Positions 16,802 to 27,500 of a stretch of DNA of 64,000 nucleotides are shown piece by piece; the first letter of the stretch is position 1, and the number at the start of each line of letters is the position of its first letter. The notes below the pieces were generated by a model that saw nothing but the letters and a program-made list of their open reading frames with translations, ran no database searches and was not told the DNA's origin. A program made the position numbers and the translations under genes. Source of the stretch: Campylobacter concisus (GTDB lineage: Bacteria > Campylobacterota > Campylobacteria > Campylobacterales > Campylobacteraceae); the NCBI RefSeq assembly GCF_001891085.1, contig NZ_JXUP01000001.1, positions 186,001 to 250,000 on the forward strand, in the 5' to 3' direction.

Positions 16802-17794
16802 TCAAATAGGCATTACCCTAATTTTTGGGCTTAAGCTCTCTTGTAAGACATTTTCAATCGCGTAAAGAGTGCCAGTTGAGCCACTTGCACAGCCTGAGCA
16901 AGCACCAAGATAGCGTATATAAATATCAGTATTTTCGCCGTTATCATTTCTGATATCTAAAATTTCTAAATTTCCGCCATCCATCTCAAGCATTGGGCGA
17001 ATTTCTTTATCTATGACAGACTCTACCGCTTTTAACTGCCCTACCATCGTCATATTTTCAAAGCTAATGTCGCCTAAAGTGTGATTTGCTTGGGCATTTG
17101 CCTGAGCTTCGATCTTCTCACGCTCCATCTCGGCCCTAGTATCACGCAAAATATCCACCAAATAATATTCTCTTTTTTCATGGCCACCAGGCTTTACGCA
17201 AGACTTGCAAAATGCGCCAGCTTTGGTGTATTGCGTGATCTCCTCTACTGTGTGAAGGTCATTTAATCTTATCACTTCTTTAATCGTACCAAGGCTTACC
17301 CTAGCGCACTCGCAAACGATGATCTCATCTTCAAAATGCTCTGGATCTATGCCTTTATAGCTTGCAGCTGCTGCTTTTATAACGTCATACGCCATAACTG
17401 AGCAGTGCATCTTTTGAGGTGGAACTGCTGGCGTATCTGGATTGTCGCGCATAGCCTTTTCGACATCAAGGTTTGTGATCTTGACTGCTTCATCAACTGT
17501 TTTGCCAATACAAAGCTCAGCCATCGTATCAGAGCTAGCTATCGCTGTGCCACAGCCAAAGCTTTTAAATTTAGCATCTATTATTTTGTCTGTCTTTTCA
17601 TCAACAAGCCAGTATAGCCTAACCGCATCACCGCAGCTTTCTGCACCAAAGTCAGCCACAATAAGCTTTGCGTTTGCCTTTTTAGCATCTTCTTCGGTTA
17701 TCTCCCCCATAAATTTAGGATTATTCATCCTATCTTGCACTACCTTAGAATACTCATCCCAGATAGAGCCTCCGATCAAATTATTCTTTGCCAT
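16802..17794 (-). CDS. nifU: NifU-type Fe-S cluster scaffold
   Basis: Builds Fe-S clusters with sulfur from NifS. 330 residues with all three NifU modules. The IscU-like N-domain carries Cys in GAESCGD, FKSFGCGTAIASSD and KMHCSVMA (about 5-135). The central 2Fe-2S (BFD-like) domain has CECARV and FCKSCVKPGG (about 165-205). The C-terminal Nfu domain has LGACSGCASGSTGTL (about 295-310). The full-length form is the sole assembly scaffold type in Campylobacterota. It starts 17 bases after nifS and ends at a strong terminator. Confidence 0.96.
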   Translation of the reverse strand: MAKNNLIGGSIWDEYSKVVQDRMNNPKFMGEITEEDAKKANAKLIVADFGAESCGDAVRLYWLVDEKTDKIIDAKFKSFGCGTAIASSDTMAELCIGKTVDEAVKITNLDVEKAMRDNPDTPAVPPQKMHCSVMAYDVIKAAAASYKGIDPEHFEDEIIVCECARVSLGTIKEVIRLNDLHTVEEITQYTKAGAFCKSCVKPGGHEKREYYLVDILRDTRAEMEREKIEAQANAQANHTLGDISFENMTMVGQLKAVESVIDKEIRPMLEMDGGNLEILDIRNDNGENTDIYIRYLGACSGCASGSTGTLYAIENVLQESLSPKIRVMPI

Positions 17795-17811
17795 GTTATT
17801 TCCTTTAAATT

Positions 17812-19068
<1,257 letters not shown>

Positions 19069-19225
19069 TTAAAAGCAAGTTTAAAAATACGCTTTAATTT
19101 TTTCAAAATTTAGCTCATTTTGATATTAAAATATATTGAAATTCTTTATCAAGATTTGCATAGATCGCTATTTGCGATTTTTCTTATAAAAAGGTCTAAT
19201 TATCTCTTAAAATTAATTTATTTTT

Positions 19226-19363
19226 TTAAGTTAATGGCGTGATAAACATATTACTTGCGTGCATTATCTCTTTATAGTTTTCTTCTAGTTTTTCATATGA
19301 GGTTTTATAAAGTTCTATTAGGCCAGTTATCATAGAGATGCCTATGTCTTTGATTGTGGTGAC
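19226..19363 (-). pseudogene. Remnant of a gene like the 438-residue island protein
   Basis: An open minus-strand stretch of 45 codons flanked by stops. Its first part (KDIGISMITGLIEL, then KTSYEKLEENY and EIMH) matches residues about 154-185 of the protein at 20773-22089 at 29 of 32 positions. After that it runs into unrelated sequence and a stop. The upstream part of the homologue is missing, with a TAA just before the match. No start codon or ribosome site. It is a deletion remnant of a second copy of the island gene. Confidence 0.8.
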
Positions 19364-19379
19364 TTAATATATTTATATT

Positions 19380-19397
19380 TGGCTCCGCTTGGAGCCA
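19380..19397 (-). terminator. GC-rich hairpin after the island operon
   Basis: TGGCTCC, loop GCTT, GGAGCCA: a 7-bp stem, GC-rich in an AT-rich region, 19 bases after the stop of the last island gene. The minus-strand tail is A/T-mixed (AAATATAAATAT) rather than a T-run, so termination is plausible but not proven. Confidence 0.5.
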
Positions 19398-19416
19398 TAG
19401 ATGTTAAATTTATTCT

Positions 19417-20769
19417 TTAATCCTTTATATTATGCTCTTTGGCATAGCTTAATATCTTTTGCCTAAGATCTTCAGGAAAACTTTCTCTATACATTACTGG
19501 CGTTAGTGGATTTAGCTTTTTGTCTAATTTACCAGCTTCATATAGTCTTGTTAGCTCTTCAGGTGTGTTATAGTATGGTGCATTAGGATAGCCCTCAGGT
19601 GGGGTTAGGGACATTATTTTAGATTCTAGGATGGTGGAGTCGATGTAAAGAGATAGTCTTCTTTCATCCCACTCTGCAGGAAACCCACCTTTAAAATCCT
19701 CTTTATTGTCATCTAGAACTTTCTTTATAAAGTTATCAAATTCATTTCTTGTAGTCTCATTAGCATCTAGGTCTCTAGGGTCTAGTAGTTTACCTTTATC
19801 TTCTACAAGTTCTCTAAGCCCAGCATAGAAGCCTCCATCTGGTATAACCACTAAATTATCCCTATTAAAATCCATCACAAAGTAATTACCTACTATTTCA
19901 TCAAGATAAGGCATCATACCATATTCATCTAGTGGAGGATTAGTAAATAGTTTTCTAAACTCTTCTACCATTTGTAAATTTTTGTTTAGACCTATATCAT
20001 AAGTAGTGTATTCAAATAGATCACCTAAGAATTCTAAAGCTTTTACTATCCCTAATTGAGCTGCTAAGAAAATTCTTTGATAATCTCTTGCTTTAAAGCC
20101 TGCTTCATTTCCATGTGAAAAGCCCATAGGATCTCCAAGTATCCCAGCACATATTCCCCACTCTGCAGAAAAGAGCATCGATTTTAATGTGCCTTTATTA
20201 GCATTTACTTCATCATAAATTTCAGCATATTCAGGTTTAGTTAGTTTGCCTTTGCTATCTACTCTAGCTATTGCATCTTCAGGGATATCTATCATAGTGC
20301 ATTTTAGATTACTTCTTTTTACTAGATAGATATATCTATCTCTTTTATCTTTTAAGCTTTCATAGTAAGCTTTTTCTGATTTAGTCCAAGGTGATAGTTT
20401 AGTTGAGCTTGGTTTATAGCTAATATCTAGCCATGGTTTAAATGATAGATAGTCTGTTTGACCTAGAGAATTTGGCTTAGGATTATAGTATAGGGGTTTA
20501 TAGTTTTTATATGGAGATGAGTCTAGGATGGAGCGAGCTTCAAGGAGCATTTTAGATTTTTCCTCTAAGTATACACTATCATTTTTGATATTTTTAGAAG
20601 CTATTAAATTAGTCTTCTTATCAATCTCGATCATATTTCCATTCGGAGCTATTACCATATATGTATTATTGTTATCCATTAAATTTCCTTTATTCGTTCT
20701 TTTATTTATTGCTATTAGTGATATAGCTATTACTAAGATAGCTAAAGCTGTAAATATAATCTTCTTCAT
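19417..20769 (-). CDS. Island protein of 450 residues, signal-anchored, unknown family
   Basis: It begins MKKIIFTALAILVIAISLIAINKR, one hydrophobic segment suited to a signal anchor or uncleaved signal, so most of the protein is predicted outside the cytoplasm. The body is rich in Lys, Asp, Tyr and Pro; features include GICAGILGDPMGFSHGNEAGF near 210-230 and PEGYPNAPYYNTPEELTRLYEAGK near 395-418. None matches a family I know. It starts 3 bases after the 438-residue gene with an AGGAT ribosome site, so it is the last gene of the island operon. A role as immunity or accessory protein is only a guess from position. A second possible start is at MDNNN (residue 31). Confidence 0.75.
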   Translation of the reverse strand: MKKIIFTALAILVIAISLIAINKRTNKGNLMDNNNTYMVIAPNGNMIEIDKKTNLIASKNIKNDSVYLEEKSKMLLEARSILDSSPYKNYKPLYYNPKPNSLGQTDYLSFKPWLDISYKPSSTKLSPWTKSEKAYYESLKDKRDRYIYLVKRSNLKCTMIDIPEDAIARVDSKGKLTKPEYAEIYDEVNANKGTLKSMLFSAEWGICAGILGDPMGFSHGNEAGFKARDYQRIFLAAQLGIVKALEFLGDLFEYTTYDIGLNKNLQMVEEFRKLFTNPPLDEYGMMPYLDEIVGNYFVMDFNRDNLVVIPDGGFYAGLRELVEDKGKLLDPRDLDANETTRNEFDNFIKKVLDDNKEDFKGGFPAEWDERRLSLYIDSTILESKIMSLTPPEGYPNAPYYNTPEELTRLYEAGKLDKKLNPLTPVMYRESFPEDLRQKILSYAKEHNIKD

Positions 20770-20772
20770 CTT

Positions 20773-22089
20773 TTATCCTATATACAAGCCATCTTCCATT
20801 ACTATGGTTGTGGCTAGACGACCGATTAGGCGAGGAGGGATTATAGGCTTAGAAATGTTTAACTCTCCATTTTTATAATTATCTTTACACCCCACATATA
20901 CCCCTTTAATGTTATTGTTGCCTATGGTATCTAATGCTTTTATTAGATCTCTTGAGAGATTAGAGTGATTGTTTTCATCGCTGGTGTTAAAGATTCCTTT
21001 TTTAAATTTGTTTATTATCTCAACAGCTTTTTGGTAGGCTTTTATAGCAGAAGAGAAGCTCATTCTATCTTGGCCATTGCCTTTATTGTATATATCATAA
21101 ATTTCTTTCTCCTCTTTCACATCCAAATTTAACTCCCTTATCTCTACATCAGAGTTTGTATATCTGCTTCTTGCATATTTAAAGTAGCTTGCATCTACTT
21201 CATTGCCAGCTCCTCTTAGTTCATCTAAACATAGATAAGCACTAAGGTTATTTAGTGCTAGTTTTGAAGCAAGATTATGTGAGAGTTTGCTTTGTTTATT
21301 GTTTATATCATAGTAGATAAATGAGTTATAGTCTAATCCTCCACTATTTATATTAGCTCCTAGAAATAGTCTATTTAAATTTAGACTTATATAGTTTTGA
21401 TAGATCATCACTGGATAGTAGCAATAGCTATTTGTACTATTTTTATCATAAGCTTCTTTTATAGACATAGGTTTATATGAGATATTATTTAGTGCGTAAG
21501 CTTCATTAAATTTATATGTATATCTTGTATGCATTATCTCGTTGTAGTTCTCTTCTAGTTTTTCATAGGATGTTTTCCAGAGTTCTATTAGACCGGTTAT
21601 CATAGATATACCTATGTCTTTACCAAGAGTTTTAGTATAGTCTTTGATTTCTTTTTTCATAAGCTCTACATCTCTTATATTAAAGCTATATGTGTATCTC
21701 ATAAAAGTATATGTCGTTATCTCGCTATAAGATATATTTAGTTTAAAATGTTCTATCGTTCTATAAAGCATAGAGGTATTTTGGGCTTGCAAAATTAAAT
21801 TTAGCTTTGATCTTTGAAGTACTATATTTGTAGTTTTTAATCTTGTGATATACAAGAAATATTCATCTATTTGTTTAGTCTTTTTTGCACTAAATAATTT
21901 CTTTATTAAATTTAATACTCCAAGCTCGTCTAAAAAGGCATCTTTTAATTTCTTTGCATCCCTTTCAAATATAAAAGAGCTAAGCATCTCATAAATTTTA
22001 GATATGCCATCTTCACTTGCAAAGCCTGCTATTGGGAATAATCCTTCAATGGCTGTTTTTACGAGTAAAGAGCTTACCTCTTTATCCAT
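20773..22089 (-). CDS. Island protein of 438 residues; probably the C-terminal part of a split gene
   Basis: 438 residues from an ATG without a good ribosome site. No signal peptide and no recognised domain; Asn-, Tyr- and Lys-rich, largely helical in appearance, with one hydrophobic patch near 8-23. The reading frame is open upstream of the ATG for 14 more codons and joins the preceding 814-residue ORF if one A is removed from the A8 tract at 22132-22139. I therefore think it is the C-terminal third of a roughly 1260-residue protein. A fragment of a second copy lies at 19226-19363. Function unknown. Confidence 0.7.
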   Translation of the reverse strand: MDKEVSSLLVKTAIEGLFPIAGFASEDGISKIYEMLSSFIFERDAKKLKDAFLDELGVLNLIKKLFSAKKTKQIDEYFLYITRLKTTNIVLQRSKLNLILQAQNTSMLYRTIEHFKLNISYSEITTYTFMRYTYSFNIRDVELMKKEIKDYTKTLGKDIGISMITGLIELWKTSYEKLEENYNEIMHTRYTYKFNEAYALNNISYKPMSIKEAYDKNSTNSYCYYPVMIYQNYISLNLNRLFLGANINSGGLDYNSFIYYDINNKQSKLSHNLASKLALNNLSAYLCLDELRGAGNEVDASYFKYARSRYTNSDVEIRELNLDVKEEKEIYDIYNKGNGQDRMSFSSAIKAYQKAVEIINKFKKGIFNTSDENNHSNLSRDLIKALDTIGNNNIKGVYVGCKDNYKNGELNISKPIIPPRLIGRLATTIVMEDGLYIG

Positions 22090-22111
22090 ATCTCTATCAT
22101 TATGATAAGCC

Positions 22112-24556
22112 TTATATTCTAAGTCTATGGCTTTTTTTTAAGACGTCTTTATCTTTAGAAGCTATCACTTCTTTTATCAAAGTTTTATCTTTCTTGCAGC
22201 TTTCATCTATATCATTGGCTTGCTCTATTAGAAGCTTCATTAGATCACTTTGTAAAGGATCTTTTATATTTGTATTTACGCTACTATCATTTTCTTCTAA
22301 AAGTTCTTTTATGCTATATACATTCTTAGTATTTCCTGCACCATCCATATAATCACTAATCTCTTCTATACATAGATACTCATTTTTGCTTAATTCGCTA
22401 CTTTTAGCACTATCTTTATAAAAGAATAATCTTATATCACTATCACCTAATTTTACAAAAGAATTTGCATTTATAGTACTTATCTCTTCATCACCTATTT
22501 TTATATATTCACGGGAGTTTTTTATAGATTTATTTAATAACTCTCCTGAATAGCTTTTGGTCATTATAAAGTAAGCCACGCCAAGGCAAAGTACTTCTAA
22601 AAGAGAGTAGTACGGAGTTGGCTGATCTTCTAGCGCCTTCTTTACTAAATAGTCTATATCTTCTAACTCCTTATATTCTTCTACCTCTTCTGTCTTATTG
22701 TGGTCATGCTCTTCAAATTTCATCCTGCCAATAACATTTTTATTAACCCTATCAAAGACTGCTTTAAATGCTATAGTTGATTTTTCCATATACTCTTTTT
22801 CACTCTCTTTTATTTTCTCCATATCATTTGGTTGTTTTGTATAAGCATTTACATGAGAGATATTTATATCAAATAATTCGATATATTTCATGTAATTATC
22901 TATATACTTCGAATTAGCATTACGAGGAATATCGCTATATTTTTTTCTATTCTCTTCAATATTATCTATATAGCTTTTTTCTATCCTTGCAAATGGAGAT
23001 AAATTTAGTAAAAGAGTTGATTTATCATTGTTTTGATCTATATCTATACTATATTTGCTATAGTCTTTTACTGGATTTAGAGTCTTTATGTCACTAAATT
23101 TTTGTTTTACCAGGTTGCTACTTTTTGATCTATTTATATCGTCTTTTATAGTTTGATCAAGACTTTTGCTAATAACCTCCTCTCTTAATCCTGCACTTGA
23201 TCTAAAAGGGGAGTTTGAAAGAACGATGTAGTTTTTATTTAAATTTGAGAAGTCTTTACTATTCATCTCATCATTTACTAAGGTATTATTTTTATCGGAT
23301 TTATCTGCTATTAGATTAGCTAACTTTATAGAGTTAAAATTTGAAGCACAGATAAAATTTAAATTTGCATTTGTACTTTTTATCTCATCTTTTAATCTAC
23401 TAAATAAAGTATCATCACTTGAGCCAAAGCCTAAATTTTTATTTACCACGTCATAAGAGCAAACCTCTTTGGAGTAATCAAATACAGATACATCATCTAA
23501 ATATCCATATACACCATACCCTTCATCCGCATTATAGTTTGTCTCTTTTTCGTTAATGCTATATTTAAAAGGGCGGTAGTCTAAATTTAAATGAGTAAAG
23601 TCCAAGAAAAAACCAGATCTAGAATTTTTATCACTTTTAAACACCAAGACATTGCAGTTTGAACTTATATTTAAAGTATTTACGACAGAAGCAAACCTAG
23701 ATGTAAAAAAACTTAGCATTGGTAAGGATACACCGTAAAATGCCCTATTGCTATCATATTCATGAATTGCATACGCCATCTTTCCAAGCTCATAAGCCAC
23801 AAAACCAAGATTTGATTTTTTTATTATGGCCTTTGGATCGGTTATATCGACTAGACTTAATATAAAAAGAGCTATTTGTTTTATTATAAATTCTCCATTT
23901 TCCGAGCTTAGCTCTTTTAAATTTTTATCTAGCTCATCAAAACACTCCTTTATGCTTCTTTCAAATTTGGACTCATCCAATCCTTCACTAGCTATCAATG
24001 ATTTAGCATCATTTAGTAGATCATTTTTTAGAGTATTTAAACAATCTCTTAAAATATTTTTAGCCTCATTATAATTAGAAACAATAAGCTCAAACATATG
24101 ATAAAAACTTGACGGTTTATCTTCTACATCATTACCATCTTTTAGCAACTCCCTATCATGCTCATCTTGAGCTAAATCCAATATCTCTTGATTATGTATT
24201 TTTGTTTGTAAAGGGGTAAGCCCTTCTCTTAAATTTTCAAAGAATTTATCAATAGCACTTTTTTTATGAACTACTTTTACTGGGATGCCTTTATATTTAA
24301 ACTCCCTTACTCTATTTAGTTTGCTATCTTTAAAGCTCTCTTTGTCTACATAAAAATCAGTTATTATTGATATGTCTTTATCTTTACCTTTACAACAGAT
24401 AAGATCAGAGACAATCTCCGCAATTATATTGCCAGAATATGAAGATAGATAGTTTAAACTAGACGTATAAAGCGTTACGCTCTTTGCATCAGCCATATAC
24501 TCTTTTATCTTTTTTAAACTCTCTTCGCAAGAGTAGGTTATATTTATATCATTCAT
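22112..24556 (-). CDS. Island protein of 814 residues; probably the N-terminal part of a split gene
   Basis: 814 residues, no signal peptide. The N-terminal 100 residues (VTLYTSSLNYLSS, ISIITDFYVDKESFKDSKLNRVREFKYKG split by short loops, then IPVKVVHKK) resemble the beta-strand pattern of a phospholipase D-like domain. The HxKxxxxD catalytic motif is absent, so that is only a fold hint. Hydrophobic patches lie near 225-240 and 655-675. It starts 2 bases after the lipase stop without a clear ribosome site, so it is probably translated by coupling. It ends SHRLRI directly after an A8 tract; a one-base change there would extend it into the 438-residue ORF. Function unknown. Confidence 0.72.
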   Translation of the reverse strand: MNDINITYSCEESLKKIKEYMADAKSVTLYTSSLNYLSSYSGNIIAEIVSDLICCKGKDKDISIITDFYVDKESFKDSKLNRVREFKYKGIPVKVVHKKSAIDKFFENLREGLTPLQTKIHNQEILDLAQDEHDRELLKDGNDVEDKPSSFYHMFELIVSNYNEAKNILRDCLNTLKNDLLNDAKSLIASEGLDESKFERSIKECFDELDKNLKELSSENGEFIIKQIALFILSLVDITDPKAIIKKSNLGFVAYELGKMAYAIHEYDSNRAFYGVSLPMLSFFTSRFASVVNTLNISSNCNVLVFKSDKNSRSGFFLDFTHLNLDYRPFKYSINEKETNYNADEGYGVYGYLDDVSVFDYSKEVCSYDVVNKNLGFGSSDDTLFSRLKDEIKSTNANLNFICASNFNSIKLANLIADKSDKNNTLVNDEMNSKDFSNLNKNYIVLSNSPFRSSAGLREEVISKSLDQTIKDDINRSKSSNLVKQKFSDIKTLNPVKDYSKYSIDIDQNNDKSTLLLNLSPFARIEKSYIDNIEENRKKYSDIPRNANSKYIDNYMKYIELFDINISHVNAYTKQPNDMEKIKESEKEYMEKSTIAFKAVFDRVNKNVIGRMKFEEHDHNKTEEVEEYKELEDIDYLVKKALEDQPTPYYSLLEVLCLGVAYFIMTKSYSGELLNKSIKNSREYIKIGDEEISTINANSFVKLGDSDIRLFFYKDSAKSSELSKNEYLCIEEISDYMDGAGNTKNVYSIKELLEENDSSVNTNIKDPLQSDLMKLLIEQANDIDESCKKDKTLIKEVIASKDKDVLKKSHRLRI
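22132..22139 (-). repeat. A8 homopolymer (T8 on the plus strand) at a probable frameshift site
   Basis: Eight A residues on the coding strand, seven codons from the end of the 814-residue ORF. With seven A the frame continues through AIDLEYKAYHNDRD directly into the annotated ATG of the 438-residue ORF with no stop. With eight A it stops after six codons. Tracts of this type can vary by slipped-strand pairing in Campylobacter. Confidence 0.8.
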
Positions 24557-24558
24557 CG

Positions 24559-27500
24559 TTATGCCACCACTACTGTTTTAATTATATTTATATCATCGCT
24601 ATATTCACTATCTAACCCACAAGCAAATTTTATACATACTGCTTTTGCCTTACTTGGCGTAATATAGATAAGGCTATTATCGTCGCTAATATCATCTACA
24701 AATTGAAAAAATCCTATTCCGCTCTTAGGAAGCGTCATATCTTTATAGATAGGCTCAGTATATTTAGGGGTAATAAAAATAAAATTTTTATTCATAAGCG
24801 AGTATTTGAAGTTAAATGATGAGATACTAAATTTATCATCTCTAAATCGGGCCTTTAGATACTCTTTTAGCTTCTTATCTTTTATATCAGAGCCTTCGTC
24901 TAAATTTAGCTCCATTTCTTTAAATCCCTCTTGGTTTTTATATTCCACATCATTTAGCTTATATATACAAACGGCAAGATTATCTGTTTGATTAAGGGCT
25001 GATTTTATATGAAGCCTTATGTAGGCATTATTTAAATTTATATCTTTTATTATTTCGCTACTATCTTGCATACTAGGATTACTTAAACTATGCTCTAGTT
25101 TAAGTTTATTCTCTTTTTTTATGCACCTTAGCGAAGATCCAGTGTTGCTTAGGCAGTTTGGCACTAGATATTGCATTACAGCGTAGTGATCATTCATGCT
25201 TTTTAGACTAAGTGCTGATCTTGGCACATAAGCTACTATGACGCATGGGATCCTAGCTGAGCAGCCTACTATCGGTGAATTTATAAAATCAACATCAAGT
25301 ATCACGCCTTGATCGTCTGATCTTATGCTCCTGCCTGCCCTACTTTTTAAGATCACATGACCACCATGTGGGCAAATGATAGTGTCATCCTCTATGACAG
25401 GGCATGAAGTCGCAGTAGATGAAATTTCTTTAGATTGATTATCTTTTTGTAAATTTTGCCTTTGATTTAAATTTGAAAGAGCCTCTTTAGTCTTTTTGCT
25501 CATTGGTTTTAGATCGATATTTAGGCTCTTATTTAGTAGTGAATAATTTAATATATTTGCTTGAGAATTTCTATAAGCAACATTTAGCCTTCCTATATCT
25601 TTATCCTCATCTCTTGGCTGATGAGTAAAATTTAGAGGTATATTCTCATCACTATTATATTTTTCGTCTTTAAAATAAAGTGGATAATCCTCCTCTTCAT
25701 TGGCTTTAGACAAAAGGGCAGAGTTTAGATATATTCTTTGATTCATATTTTTGCTATCTAGCTTAAATATCTCCTTTAATACCTCAACATCGACTATACT
25801 TTTATCTACTGCACTTACACTAAGGGTATCGTTATTTTTATAAAAGATACTTCCCGCGCTCTCATTCATAAGAGCTTTTATATCATCGGTTGCTACTTTA
25901 TTGTTGTAAGCTACATCATCATTATTTTGAGCAGATTTATTGTTAGCTATTACTATGGCTTCATCGCTAGAGCTTATATCCTTAGAGTCTATGCTAGCTA
26001 AAAAATTTTCATTTTCTTTTAGCTTTACTAGATCCGCGTATTTTAGATTTATTATGCTCTTTAGCATATCTATTCTATCTTTTACGAAGATGCTAGCCTC
26101 TGCTATATCCACTCTATTATCTCGTAGTATCGTTATATTTTTATAGATATTTTTGCTATAAGAGAAATATTTGCCAATTTCATTTACATCTATCTTTTTT
26201 TCAAATACAAATAAATTCAAAGCACAAATTGCCACTAGCATATCTATATCGCCAGCTCTAGCATCACTTACTATCTTTGTCGCATCTAGTTTATCTAGAT
26301 CATCTATATCTAGTATCTTTACTAGATGTGCTTCTTTGTTGCTATTTTTATCTATGTTGCTGCCTAAATTTTCTATTATATACCCGACCATATCTTGCTT
26401 AAAATTTTCATCACTAAATTTGCCATATTCATAAAAGAGATTTAAATAAGCATAAAAGATATATAAAGGCGTATCTAGCATAGAAGCATCACTTATATCA
26501 TCTATATTTACATCCAAATTTAACTTCGATCTTATGCATTTTAGTTTAAATTTAAGCGACTGGATATATTCATTTAGATAATCAAGTGCTTCAGCTATAT
26601 CTTTGCCTTCTATTTTTGCTTCATTTTCTTTGTTTTCTAAAAGATAGCACAACATATATAAAACCAAAACGCTCTCTTTTAAAAAGTGAGATCTAATTAA
26701 TATATTCACCAAGTGTCTATTCTCGGTATTTTCATACTTTACTTCGCCAGTTGTATCTATGCCTAGCTTATAGCCTAGATCAGATATAACCGAAAAGGTA
26801 GGTTCTATCAAAACAGCTACATCTTTCGAAAAGCTATCTTCATATCTATTTATACTTTGTTTAACGCTCTCTACGTGATGTATCTCTATGTCTATATCTT
26901 TTTCTTTGATAACTTTATTTATATTAGAGCTCACCTTTTTATCTGCAAGAGTCTTTTGAGCCTGTTCATTATTTTTAACCACATCTACATATTCGTCTAC
27001 GCTACTCTTATCATCTTTGAAGCCAAACATACCTTTTATCTTGTTAAAGACTGAGCCTACCATCTTTCCTATAAAGCCATCTTTGTCTATGACTCTTGCT
27101 ATCCATCTTGCACCTTTTGCTATGGCTTTGGCTACAAAGCTGAGAAGCCTTAAGCTCCAAGTAAAAGCTGAAGCTAATATACCACCATAAATTCCTGGAG
27201 CGTTATAAGTATAAAGTTCTTTTACTCCGCTATCTTTGAAAGTTACTGCATATATTTGAGCTAGATGACCTCCTAATGAGTGACCTGATAGGATGATGTC
27301 TTTGGTAGTGTTATCTAAACCACTTAAGTTTTGACTATGAGAATTTATAGCTTCTTGCATAGAGGACTGAAGTGATTTTAAAGCAGATATTTGCATAAGT
27401 GCTCTTGATGTGATGGCCATAAAGGCATCATCTAAGAGATCATTTATTTTCATCTCTGTTCCTCTAAAGCCTATTATATAGTTTGACTTAAGCGTGTCAT

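Noticed and set aside
22112..24556. Phospholipase D assignment for the 814-residue protein
   Set aside because: The strand pattern near residues 25-110 is suggestive, but the HxKxxxxD motif is missing (HKKSAIDK does not fit) and no second motif is found.
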